NCBI GenBank assembly: GCA_018268105.1
Contig: JAFDXG010000103.1
Location: 1-32,384, forward strand
Origin: Bacteroidota bacterium
Lineage (GTDB): Bacteria; Bacteroidota; Bacteroidia; Chitinophagales; Chitinophagaceae
Reading direction: 5' to 3'
DNA: 32,384 nucleotides
Positions 24,469-32,384 of this stretch are shown here, piece after piece. The notes under the pieces are model-generated. The model did not search any database. It worked only from the letters and a program-made list of their open reading frames with translations, and was not told the DNA's origin. Position 1 is the first letter of the stretch. Each line of letters begins with the position of its first letter. A program made the translations under genes and the position numbers.

Positions 24469-26862
24469 AGCTACCGCTGCTTTTATCGCCTGGAAACTAA
24501 CCGTTATTAGTGCAATTCCGATGGCAATAGCACCTGCTAAAGCCAGCATCCAAATATTTAATGTAACGCGATATACAAATGATTGCAACCATAAGTTCAT
24601 TGCCCACCACGCAATAGGTGTGGCAATTATAATAGATATAGCCACTAGTCTTAAAAACTCTTTTGAAAGCAATTGTACGATTCCAGAAACACTTGCACCC
24701 AATACTTTTCTTATCCCAATTTCTTTTTTTCTTTGTTCAGCGCTAAAATTGGCAAGACCAAATAAACCCAAACAAGAAATAAAGATTGCCATTATGGTAA
24801 ATAAGTTAATAATATGAGATAAAGTAATTTCTGCTGAATATTGTAGTTGAACTTCATCATCCAGAAAATAATACTCAAAAGGGAAAGCCTGCAAATTTTT
24901 GCGCCATATCGTTTCAATTTTTGAAAGCAGGAATTTATAATCTGTACTGCTAACTGAAACAATAATGTGAGATATCCCCGCATCCTTTGGATTATACCGA
25001 AGCATGAAAGGGTTGATCTCATTATGTAAAGAACTATAGTTAAAATCTTTCATCACACCAACGATCTCCATAGAAAGTTCAGGTTCCGACTGAAATTGGG
25101 TATACAGTTTGGTACCTGGCGCTTGTTGCACTTTTAAGCCTAAACGTTTACAAGTGGTTTCATTTATTAATACCCTTCCTGAATCATTTAAATGAAAATC
25201 TCTCCCTGCAATAATTTTTATACCATTTGTGTTAACGAAGTATTCATCAGAAGTAATATTTTGTACATCCGTTGAAGTAGCTGCACTACCACCACGCAGA
25301 TAAACCCCAAAGTCATAAGGTACAAACCTTCCGAGATAACCATTTGATTTACTGACAGATTTTACATCTGTCAGTTGCCGCAAGTCTCCTGCGAATGCAT
25401 CTATCTTAGTTTTAGAATCATTAGTATAAAAATTAAAAATGAGCTTTTGCTTTTTGTCAAACCCTAAATCTTTATTTTCAATAAAATGTAATTGCTTATA
25501 AATAACAATTATACCTGTAATTAAAAGTACAGCTAAAGCGAACTGAAACACGACCAGAGAACGTCGGATACCAGTAGCAGAAATATGACTGGAAAAATTC
25601 CCTTTAATCACTTTTATTGCATGGAAGGCAGATAAATAAAATGCCGGGTATATTCCAGCAACAATACCTGTTATTGTAATAATTCCGGCAAGTAATAACC
25701 ATATTCTGTAATCATTCAACATAGATAATTGAATATCCGCCTGTGTAATATTGTTTAAATATGGCATAAACAAGAGTAGCAAAGGAATTGCTATTGTAAC
25801 ACTGAGAATTGACAATAAAAAAGATTCGCTCATGAATTGCTTTACGAGATCTTTGCGTTCTGCACCTATCACTTTTCTAACACCAACTTCTTTAGCTCTT
25901 TTAGACGCCCTTGCTGTTGAAAGGTTCATAAAATTGATGCAGGCTATTACTTGTATAAGTATTGCAATTAATAGTAAAATGTTTAGAAAGGAAGGGGAAA
26001 CTGTTTTAGTCATTTCAACTTCATAACCTGTTGTAGTATGTATGCCGGCAATTGGCTGTAAATGCAATCGCTTTGTCATACCAATTTGTTTTAATTGATC
26101 TGCACCATACCTCTGCAAAAACATGGGTAGTTTCTTTTCTAAAGCAGCAGCGTTAGCACCAGGGCGGAGCTTTATGAATGAATTTGTGAAATTGTTTCCT
26201 GACCATGTATTATTATGCAAAACATAACTCCCAATTCCACCACTGTTCATCGTTATAAAAATATTTGCCTGAACAATTGATTTACCCAGACTTCCATCCA
26301 CAACTCCTGTTACTTTAAAATTATGTTTCCCATTGCTGTCATCAATGGTAACTATTTTACCAATTGGATCTTCTTTTCCAAATAATTTTTCAGCAGTGTT
26401 TTTTATTAAAACAGTTGAGTATGGCTCATCCAACACATTCTTTTCATTGCCATAAACAAAATGATAGGTGAATATGTCAAAAAATGTTGAATCAACATAC
26501 ATTGAATTAGTTTCATAAACAGACTTTTCTTTATAGCGAATCAAATGCTTTGTTTTGCCGAAATCACCTATAACCCGGGTGTATTGCTCTACTTCCGGGA
26601 AATCCTTTTTAATAGCCGGTACTATTGGGGGCGAACAGGTGGAATTATTATGTACATCACCAGAAACACTAAACCATGTAGTAACACGGTAAATATCTTT
26701 TGCATCTTTTTGATGCTTATCATAACTGTATTGCTCCTGCACATACAACACAATATATAAACAACACAATGTGCCGATCGCCAAACCCAAAATATTTATG
26801 AAAGAAAAAAGTTTATTCTTTCTGATATTACGCCATGCTGTAATAAAATAATTTTTAATCAT
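24439..26862 (-). CDS. MacB/FtsX-type ABC transporter permease (array copy 3)
   Basis: This 807-residue protein begins MIKNYFITAWRNIRKNKLFS. A transmembrane helix (about 20-42), the first periplasmic domain (QYSYDKHQKDAKDIYRVTT onward) and the FtsX unit ILIQVIACINFMNLSTA with KEVGVRKVIGAER follow. Then come a mid-protein helix (LLITGIIVIYKQL), the second periplasmic domain, and the last FtsX unit (FISCLGLFGLANF, KEIGIRKVLGAS), ending NPVQSLRTE. Eight or so transmembrane helices in two blocks are expected. It is of normal length, with no frameshift, and is flanked on both sides by paralogues in the same direction. The role of these ATPase-less arrays is not established; export or envelope stress functions are plausible. 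Confidence 0.92.
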   Translation of the reverse strand: MIKNYFITAWRNIRKNKLFSFINILGLAIGTLCCLYIVLYVQEQYSYDKHQKDAKDIYRVTTWFSVSGDVHNNSTCSPPIVPAIKKDFPEVEQYTRVIGDFGKTKHLIRYKEKSVYETNSMYVDSTFFDIFTYHFVYGNEKNVLDEPYSTVLIKNTAEKLFGKEDPIGKIVTIDDSNGKHNFKVTGVVDGSLGKSIVQANIFITMNSGGIGSYVLHNNTWSGNNFTNSFIKLRPGANAAALEKKLPMFLQRYGADQLKQIGMTKRLHLQPIAGIHTTTGYEVEMTKTVSPSFLNILLLIAILIQVIACINFMNLSTARASKRAKEVGVRKVIGAERKDLVKQFMSESFLLSILSVTIAIPLLLLFMPYLNNITQADIQLSMLNDYRIWLLLAGIITITGIVAGIYPAFYLSAFHAIKVIKGNFSSHISATGIRRSLVVFQFALAVLLITGIIVIYKQLHFIENKDLGFDKKQKLIFNFYTNDSKTKIDAFAGDLRQLTDVKSVSKSNGYLGRFVPYDFGVYLRGGSAATSTDVQNITSDEYFVNTNGIKIIAGRDFHLNDSGRVLINETTCKRLGLKVQQAPGTKLYTQFQSEPELSMEIVGVMKDFNYSSLHNEINPFMLRYNPKDAGISHIIVSVSSTDYKFLLSKIETIWRKNLQAFPFEYYFLDDEVQLQYSAEITLSHIINLFTIMAIFISCLGLFGLANFSAEQRKKEIGIRKVLGASVSGIVQLLSKEFLRLVAISIIIATPIAWWAMNLWLQSFVYRVTLNIWMLALAGAIAIGIALITVSFQAIKAAVANPVQSLRTE

Positions 26863-26923
26863 CCTGTTAATTGTTATTTAATAATTGCTAATTCTTCACA
26901 CCATTTTCAAACCCTTTATCACG

Positions 26924-26989
26924 AAATCTGTTTGTCAGATCTTGATTTTGTCGTTATACTCACTCTGTTCGTAAAGACTGAACCGGGTT
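26924..26989. repeat. Duplicated permease 3' end and flank, copy b
   Basis: This is the partner of the block at 24403-24468. The two share the last codons (QSLRTE), the stop and the adjacent non-coding bases, with a few differences at the outer edge. Confidence 0.75.
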
Positions 26990-29365
26990 TGCTATTGCAG
27001 CTTTTATGGCCTGGAAACTTACTGTAGCCAATGCAATAAAAATGACGAGCAATGTGGCGGGTACAAAAAGCTCCCAGCTTATAGAAATCCGGTAAGGATA
27101 ATTTTCAAGCCATTTGTTGGATACGATCCATGCGGAAGGTATAGCTATGATCAATGAAAAAATTACCAATACAAGAAATTCTTTGGAGAGTAACTTAACC
27201 ACATTATTTACTGAAGCTCCCAATACTTTACGAATACCAATTTCTTTGGTTCGCTTTTCTGCTGATAAAACAGATAAGCCAAACAACCCAATGCACGAAA
27301 TAAATATAGTGAGTATCGCACCGAATAACATGATCTGTTTCCATTTTGCCTCCGCATCATAAGCTTTAATATTTTTGTCATTCATAAATACATAACTGTA
27401 CGGACTCAAAGGGAACAACTGTTTGAACTTGCTTTGTATTGTTTTTAATGCGGACGAAGCAGTGTTGGGTTTAATTTTTATAAATACCGTACCATAAGAA
27501 TTATCCGGGTTCATAGTAAATAATTGTGGCCCTATTTTTTGGTTTAATGATTGGTAATGGTAATCTTTTACTACTCCGATTACAGTGTATGTTTTATTAT
27601 TTCTGTACCAGAAATTAACCGTTTGGCCTATTGGATTTTCCCATCCTGCTTTTTTTACAAAAGATTCATTTACCAAAACTGCATTTGCAGAGTCTGAAGG
27701 AAACTCCGAAGAAAAGTTTCTCCCTTCCGCTATAGGAATTTTTAATGCCGTTAAAAATGATTCATCTACCGTTTCATAATTGAATTGAATCCTAGAATCA
27801 TTACTAAGTTTTGCCATGGTGCTCCAGGAGCCATCATTCTTTGGAGCTACGCTTAGAATATCATGATTTTTAAGTAATTCAATTTTAAAAAGCCATGCTT
27901 CATCATGTGTTTTAAATTGTTTATTAATCAAAACAATATCTGAATCATCATATCCTAATTTTTCTGTAGTCAAAAAATTAAACTGTTTATAAATCGTAAA
28001 TGTGGCAATAATTAGAAAAGAAGCCAGCGAAAACTGTAACACTACTAATGATTTTTGTAAAAAATTATTTCCGGAGTGTATAAAACGGCTATATAAGGTT
28101 TTTACAGGATTATATCCAGACAGTACAAGCGCAGGATAAAAACCGGCAAGCAGGGAAGTAAGAATGAACAATAAAATATATCCAGCAATCAATTTGACAT
28201 CAAATAAATAGGAGAGCGCCAGTGATTTATTTGCAAGTTTATTAAAAACCGGAAGTATTAGTTGCACGATTAATACAGCTAACGCAAAAGCAATAATGCT
28301 TAATAGAAACGATTCGCCCAGGAACTGAATAATGAGTTGTTTTCTGCTGCTACCAACTACTTTTCTGATCCCGATTTCCTTTGCACGCTTTACAGAACGG
28401 GCAACAGTAAGATTAACGAAATTGATACAGGCAATCAGCAGCACAAACAAAGCAATTCCTGAGAGAATATAAGAATACATCGGATTACTGGCTCCTGAAA
28501 GTCCGTTTTGTGATGGCAGCTCTGTACTCAGGTGCATGTTCAGCATGGGCTGTAAAAGATATGTTGCTTTCCAGTTATCTACTTCTGGTCCGAATTGTTT
28601 TCGCAAAGCGGCAAGTGCATCCTTCGAATCGGAAAGATAAAAATGTTGCATCCTGGATTCGATGGACTGTACATTAGCATCCTGATCCAACACAACAAAT
28701 GTGTTAAGAAAGAAATTGAACCAGTTTTCACTGTTGGATGCATCTGCCTTTGTTTCTTTAAAAGGCAATAACATCTCAAATCTTATAGAAGAGTTTTGAG
28801 GGCAATTTTTTGCAACTGCTGTTACTTTATGAGGAACAAAAACGCTGTCATCTTTTAGCATCACTATTTTACCAATAGCATCTGTTGTTCCAAACTGCAA
28901 TTTGGCAGCATCTTCTGACAGCACCACAGACAAGGGATCTTTTAAACAAGAGCTACGGTTGCCGCTAACCAAAGGAAATGAAAAGATGTTGAAGAAGGAG
29001 GAGTCTGTATATAACAATTCCTGGTCTTTTATTTCAGATCCGAGTTTTATATTTTCGTTTCCCTGTTGAATGCGGACAAAACTTTTTATTCCCGGTATAT
29101 TTTGCGTAAATCGAGGACCCTGTAAGAATCCTGTATTAGGATCCTTTTTTTGACTATTGCCATTGACATCCACATTCTGTGTTACAATGCGGTAAATATT
29201 ATTTGAATTACTCAGAAAACGGTCGTAGCTTATTTCATCCTTAACATATAAGATAATCAGCATTGCACATGCTAGGCCTATACTCAATCCTGAAATATTG
29301 ATAGCAGAATAAATTTTGTTTCTGCCAAGATTCCTGAATGCGATTTTAAAATAGTTTTTAAACAT
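26960..29365 (-). CDS. MacB/FtsX-type ABC transporter permease (array copy 4)
   Basis: This 801-residue protein starts MFKNYFKIAFRNLGRNKIYS and has its first helix at about 20-42. The periplasmic core begins EISYDRFLSNSNNIYRIVT. The first FtsX unit has FVLLIACINFVNLTVARS and KEIGIRKVVGSSR, and a later helix is FLIIATFTIYKQF. The last FtsX unit has IFISCIGLFGLSVL and KEIGIRKVLGAS, and the protein ends NPVQSLRTE. Its 3' tail and flank match copy 3 almost exactly, while its upstream hairpin matches the region in front of copy 5, so it shows mosaic relations within the array. The layout is standard for the family, with no cognate ATPase adjacent. Confidence 0.92.
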   Translation of the reverse strand: MFKNYFKIAFRNLGRNKIYSAINISGLSIGLACAMLIILYVKDEISYDRFLSNSNNIYRIVTQNVDVNGNSQKKDPNTGFLQGPRFTQNIPGIKSFVRIQQGNENIKLGSEIKDQELLYTDSSFFNIFSFPLVSGNRSSCLKDPLSVVLSEDAAKLQFGTTDAIGKIVMLKDDSVFVPHKVTAVAKNCPQNSSIRFEMLLPFKETKADASNSENWFNFFLNTFVVLDQDANVQSIESRMQHFYLSDSKDALAALRKQFGPEVDNWKATYLLQPMLNMHLSTELPSQNGLSGASNPMYSYILSGIALFVLLIACINFVNLTVARSVKRAKEIGIRKVVGSSRKQLIIQFLGESFLLSIIAFALAVLIVQLILPVFNKLANKSLALSYLFDVKLIAGYILLFILTSLLAGFYPALVLSGYNPVKTLYSRFIHSGNNFLQKSLVVLQFSLASFLIIATFTIYKQFNFLTTEKLGYDDSDIVLINKQFKTHDEAWLFKIELLKNHDILSVAPKNDGSWSTMAKLSNDSRIQFNYETVDESFLTALKIPIAEGRNFSSEFPSDSANAVLVNESFVKKAGWENPIGQTVNFWYRNNKTYTVIGVVKDYHYQSLNQKIGPQLFTMNPDNSYGTVFIKIKPNTASSALKTIQSKFKQLFPLSPYSYVFMNDKNIKAYDAEAKWKQIMLFGAILTIFISCIGLFGLSVLSAEKRTKEIGIRKVLGASVNNVVKLLSKEFLVLVIFSLIIAIPSAWIVSNKWLENYPYRISISWELFVPATLLVIFIALATVSFQAIKAAIANPVQSLRTE

Positions 29366-29390
29366 TTGAAATTTAAGATTTAAAATTAAG

Positions 29391-29434
29391 CCTCACCCTC
29401 CTTCTCCCTCTCCTTGCAAAAGAAAGGGAGCGGT
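29391..29434. repeat. 44-bp hairpin repeat, copy a
   Basis: It matches 32157-32200 at 42 of 44 positions. The core has arms of 12 bases around a 3-base loop. The two differences from the other copy convert G-C pairs into G-U wobble pairs in the - strand transcript, so the hairpin would survive there, whereas + strand RNA would gain A-C mismatches. It sits about 25 bp upstream of the copy 4 permease ATG. Similar pyrimidine-rich hairpins are common dispersed repeats in Bacteroidota genomes. Confidence 0.75.
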
Positions 29435-29538
29435 GTTGCAGAATATATCCAATCGTTTGTTCTTCCACATTAACATTTGAATAAAGCCGGACAAACGTTT
29501 TACATTTTTACACTTTCTCACTTTTCAAACTTCTAGAT

Positions 29539-29581
29539 TTTTTACATCTCTCCTATTCTTCAGTTGTCTCGAATGCCAGGT
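29539..29581. repeat. 43-bp exact intergenic repeat, copy a
   Basis: It is identical over 43 bp to 32273-32315. This copy abuts the stop codon of the copy 5 permease. The sequence contains CTCTCCTATTCTTCAGTTG and shows no coding potential or strong dyad. Confidence 0.8.
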
Positions 29582-32091
29582 CACTCTGTCCTCAAGCTTT
29601 TCACCGGATTCGCCAACGCCGTTTTAATACTCTGCAAACAAATAGTAGTTAAGGTTAATAAAAGCAATACCAACGGCGGCACAACAAACATAAACCAGCT
29701 TAGCCTGATATGGAATGCGTAACTCTTCAGCCATTTATTTGCCGCCCAATAAATAACCGGCACCGCTATAGCAGCCGCCAGGCAAACCAGCCTGATAAAA
29801 TCTTTTGAAACAAGCAGCAACACATTGGAAACCGATGCCCCCAGCACTTTGCGGATGCCGATCTCTTTGGTACGCAGCTTTATTATAAATGCGGAAAGCC
29901 CGAGCAATCCAAGGCAGGCAACAACAATTGCCAGCGAAGCAAATAACCCGAACACATTGCCTAAACGCTGGTCGGACTGGTACTGATTGTTAAAATAATC
30001 ATCAAGAAAAAATGATTCGAACGGCTTCCCTGGGAATGCTTTCTTAAACACAGCTTCTATACCAGAAAGATTTTTATTGATATTTGTTGTATTCACACTG
30101 ACCGAGGCATAATGCCCAGACTGTTCGTGATAGTCCTGGTAAAGAAATAAGATCGGATCGTATGTCTCTTTCAGTGAACGCTGATGAAAATTCCTGACCA
30201 CCCCTTTGATAGAAACAAGAAATTCCGATACCCCCACGGAAAATGTAGCCTTCTGGTTAATAGCTTCTTTTGGAGATTTGAAACCTAAACTTTTCATAAG
30301 GGCTTCATTTATCAAAACCCTTAGACTCCCGTCCTGCCCATGGATCCCCGGCAAAAACTTAAAATAAATTCCAGAGCTGTCTGCTACTGAAAAATTACTT
30401 CCTTCCACCAGCGGTATATGGTAGGTATTTAGGAAATCATGATCAATGCCCATTATGTAGGTGTTAAAATTGTTTTGCTTATCCTGGCTGGTTTTTCTTA
30501 TCGTATTATGTTGGGCAATAGCCCGCCCGGGTACCTCCGAAGTGTATGTTGCATTTAATACAGAGGGTATTCTTAATACTTCGTGTTTGAAATACTCCAT
30601 CTTAGATTGATATGTTGAATCAAACATGAGTGGCAGTTTAATCACCAGTGTCTGCTTTGTTTTATAACCCAAATCGCCACTGCGCATAAAATTCAGTTGA
30701 TTGAATACCACCAGCGTGGCAGCGATCAGCATAATGGAAAGAAAAAATTGAAAAGAAAGCAGCACCCGCCGGAGCGACAGGTTCATATTTGATTTTATGA
30801 CCAGTCCTTTCAATACCCTTATAGGATTGAAAGAGGATAATATAAATGCGGGATAAGCCCCTACCAGCAGGGCGCCCAGCAGAAATATCCCTGAAGCATA
30901 CAACCAGAAGGAAAGATGGCTTCCCACGCCCTGCGTAAAAAATCCTCCACTGATATTCTTACCAATGAACCGGTTAAACCAGGGCATGCTCTCCATAATG
31001 ATTATTACGGTAACCATTAAGGCCATTACATTGATGATAAACGACTCCAGCAGAAACTGCGTTATCAGTTGCTTTTTCATAGCGCCCGATACTTTGCGTA
31101 TCCCAACTTCTTTGGCTCTTTCCATTGATTTGGCGGTAGAAAGATTAATATAGTTCGTCCAGGCGATCAGCAAAATGAACACACCTATAATAGAAAGGAA
31201 AAAGACTTCTTTTTCACTGCCGTTTATCTCGGCTTCTTTATTGAAGTGAGAGGTAAGGTGTATGCCGGTCAGCGGCTGCAGGTGAAAAGATGACCTGAAG
31301 TTCAGCTCCTTCATGGTATTACCAAGATATTTATCAATGAAAGCAGGGAATTTTGCCTCCAGCTTTTTTGTGTCTGTTCCCGGTGCAAGCAATACATAGG
31401 TGTACCATTCCGGCCAGGTCCAGTTGGCATTAAGATAATTTTCTTCCGCAGGAAATCCCGCCATAGGAAACAACACATCGAACTTTATATGGGAGTTTTC
31501 CGGCGGGTTTGCAAAGACACCGGTAACTTTTTTGGGAAACGATCCAATAACCGTAAGTGTTTTGTTTAAAGGGTCTTTATCCCCGAAATATTTTTTTGCC
31601 ACCGATTCGGAGATCACAACAGACCCTGGATCCTTAAGGCAGGTATGCTTATCTCCAAGGGTCAGGGGAAAAGAAAAGATATTAAAAAAGGAAGGGTCAA
31701 CAAAATAGATATTATTTTCATAAAATGTCTTGAACCCCTTACCCTCTTCTTCTTCATAAGCCAGGTAATTCGATTTAGACAGAAGAGCAATGTTAATCAT
31801 TCTTACATAATCTATTACTTCGGGAAAATCCCTTTTCATTGCCGGTCCGAGGGCAGGATGATTGGTGACAGAGGTCCCGTTATCAGCAAAACTTCCCGAG
31901 TAGGAAATGGGAACACGATAGATGTTCGGCGCATTGGCATGAAACCTGTCGTAGCCTGATTCAAAAGCCACATACTGGAATATAAAAAAACATGCCGCCA
32001 TGCCAAGCGCCAGCCCGAAAATATTGATACCGGAATATATCTTATTCCTTACCAGGTTCCGCCACGCGGTTTTGAAGTAACCTTTGAGCAT
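29581..32091 (-). CDS. MacB/FtsX-type ABC transporter permease (array copy 5)
   Basis: At 836 residues this is the longest copy. It starts MLKGYFKTAWRNLVRNKIYS, nearly the same as copy 2, and has the N-terminal helix at about 20-42. The first FtsX unit reads FILLIAWTNYINLSTAKS, where the other four have AC(I)NF, followed by KEVGIRKVSGAMK. The second periplasmic domain is longer than in its paralogues, with an insertion around IYFKFLPGIHGQDG. The last unit has VVACLGLLGLSAF and KEIGIRKVLGAS, ending NPVKSLRTE. It is intact. The leader on its 5' side has the same AT-rich start and CTACAGGTT stretch as copy 2, so these two form a subgroup. Confidence 0.92.
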   Translation of the reverse strand: MLKGYFKTAWRNLVRNKIYSGINIFGLALGMAACFFIFQYVAFESGYDRFHANAPNIYRVPISYSGSFADNGTSVTNHPALGPAMKRDFPEVIDYVRMINIALLSKSNYLAYEEEEGKGFKTFYENNIYFVDPSFFNIFSFPLTLGDKHTCLKDPGSVVISESVAKKYFGDKDPLNKTLTVIGSFPKKVTGVFANPPENSHIKFDVLFPMAGFPAEENYLNANWTWPEWYTYVLLAPGTDTKKLEAKFPAFIDKYLGNTMKELNFRSSFHLQPLTGIHLTSHFNKEAEINGSEKEVFFLSIIGVFILLIAWTNYINLSTAKSMERAKEVGIRKVSGAMKKQLITQFLLESFIINVMALMVTVIIIMESMPWFNRFIGKNISGGFFTQGVGSHLSFWLYASGIFLLGALLVGAYPAFILSSFNPIRVLKGLVIKSNMNLSLRRVLLSFQFFLSIMLIAATLVVFNQLNFMRSGDLGYKTKQTLVIKLPLMFDSTYQSKMEYFKHEVLRIPSVLNATYTSEVPGRAIAQHNTIRKTSQDKQNNFNTYIMGIDHDFLNTYHIPLVEGSNFSVADSSGIYFKFLPGIHGQDGSLRVLINEALMKSLGFKSPKEAINQKATFSVGVSEFLVSIKGVVRNFHQRSLKETYDPILFLYQDYHEQSGHYASVSVNTTNINKNLSGIEAVFKKAFPGKPFESFFLDDYFNNQYQSDQRLGNVFGLFASLAIVVACLGLLGLSAFIIKLRTKEIGIRKVLGASVSNVLLLVSKDFIRLVCLAAAIAVPVIYWAANKWLKSYAFHIRLSWFMFVVPPLVLLLLTLTTICLQSIKTALANPVKSLRTE

Positions 32092-32156
32092 GGAGATTTA
32101 AGTTTTAAGATTTTAAATTACTTGACTGCTACAGGTTTTCAAGTTCTGAACTTCCT

Positions 32157-32200
32157 CCTCACCCTCCTTCTCCCTCTCCTTGCAAAGGAGAGGGAGCGGT
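32157..32200. repeat. 44-bp hairpin repeat, copy b
   Basis: The hairpin is perfect: arms CTCCCTCTCCTT (32170-32181) and AAGGAGAGGGAG (32185-32196) around the loop GCA. It lies about 65 bp upstream of the copy 5 permease ATG. It has no T-run, so it is not a clear intrinsic terminator in either direction. Confidence 0.8.
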
Positions 32201-32272
32201 ACTATATAACAATTACAAACTTTTAGTTCTTCCATATCAACTATTGTACAGAACCAGGCTTTTCGTTCCACA

Positions 32273-32315
32273 TTTTTACATCTCTCCTATTCTTCAGTTG
32301 TCTCGAATGCCAGGT
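32273..32315. repeat. 43-bp exact intergenic repeat, copy b
   Basis: It is identical to 29539-29581. The spacing between hairpin and 43-bp repeat is 104 bp in copy a and 72 bp in copy b, so the two intergenic regions share modules but not full length. Confidence 0.8.
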
Positions 32316-32359
32316 TGCCCCTCTCACCTTCAACTCAACCAGCCATAAACTTAGGCACT

Positions 32360-32380
32360 CCTCTCCATGCGGTGGAGAGG
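32360..32380. repeat. Short hairpin at window end
   Basis: Arms CCTCTCCA (32360-32367) and TGGAGAGG (32373-32380) enclose a 5-base loop. With the preceding CCCCTCTCACC it resembles the same dispersed pyrimidine-rich hairpin class as the 44-bp repeats. Confidence 0.55.
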
Positions 32381-32384
32381 GGCA

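Larger units (their letters stand above)
32092..32384. other. Leader and intergenic repeats upstream of array copy 5
   Basis: No gene is visible on either strand up to the window end. The stretch holds an AT-rich leader (32092-32130), the second copy of the 44-bp hairpin, the second copy of the 43-bp exact repeat and a terminal hairpin. The 43-bp repeat here is not followed by a permease 3' end as in its first copy, but by pyrimidine-rich repeat DNA. Confidence 0.6.

Noticed and set aside
32157..32200. Hairpin read as an intrinsic terminator
   Set aside because: The stem is strong but no T-run follows on either strand, and a similar element recurs upstream of another permease, so a dispersed repeat is the better explanation.

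Overview
The window looks like a chromosomal segment of a Bacteroidota bacterium, most likely a Chitinophagaceae relative. The reasons are moderate to low GC content, a SusC/SusD outer-membrane pair, lipoproteins in which the lipobox cysteine is followed by lysines, weak Shine-Dalgarno sequences, TAnnTTTG-like promoter elements, and an array of large MacB/FtsX-type permeases that all end in (K/A/Q)(S/A)LRTE. Assignment to family level is an inference. Only one of the main genes reads on the + strand.

Region A (1-16025, all - strand) is a carbohydrate-type uptake and processing locus with no recognisable glycoside hydrolase, classical polysaccharide lyase or sulfatase. In transcription order it encodes a secreted SGNH esterase, a secreted alpha/beta hydrolase, a Tat-signal TIM-barrel sugar isomerase, a Gfo/Idh/MocA oxidoreductase broken by about four single-base indels, a secreted PIG-L deacetylase, a beta-helix protein and an exported MurI-like Asp/Glu racemase. 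SusC, SusD, a DUF4397 lipoprotein and a second SGNH esterase (cut by the window edge) follow. A near-identical palindrome, consensus CGTGTACGTWAACG, lies directly downstream of the predicted -7 boxes in front of SusC and in front of the first SGNH gene. This suggests one repressor controls both transcription units.

Region B (16176-18164, + strand) is one exported M1-family metallopeptidase, divergent from region A and sharing the palindrome-bearing intergenic region.

Region C (18202-32091, - strand) is a tandem array of five FtsX/MacB-like permeases of about 800-840 residues, with no ATPase gene in the window. One copy (21642-24069) is split by a frameshift at an 8-G tract. A decayed AbiEii-type nucleotidyltransferase toxin gene lies between two of the permeases. 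The intergenic DNA carries paralogous leaders, a 44-bp hairpin repeat (two copies), a 43-bp exact repeat (two copies) and a duplicated 3' flank, so the array grew by segmental duplication or is being homogenised by gene conversion. In front of the last permease, two TGTNCG-N4-CGNACA sites 21 bp apart and a -24/-12-like box suggest a sigma-54-type promoter.

No tRNA, rRNA, CRISPR array or intact insertion sequence was seen.
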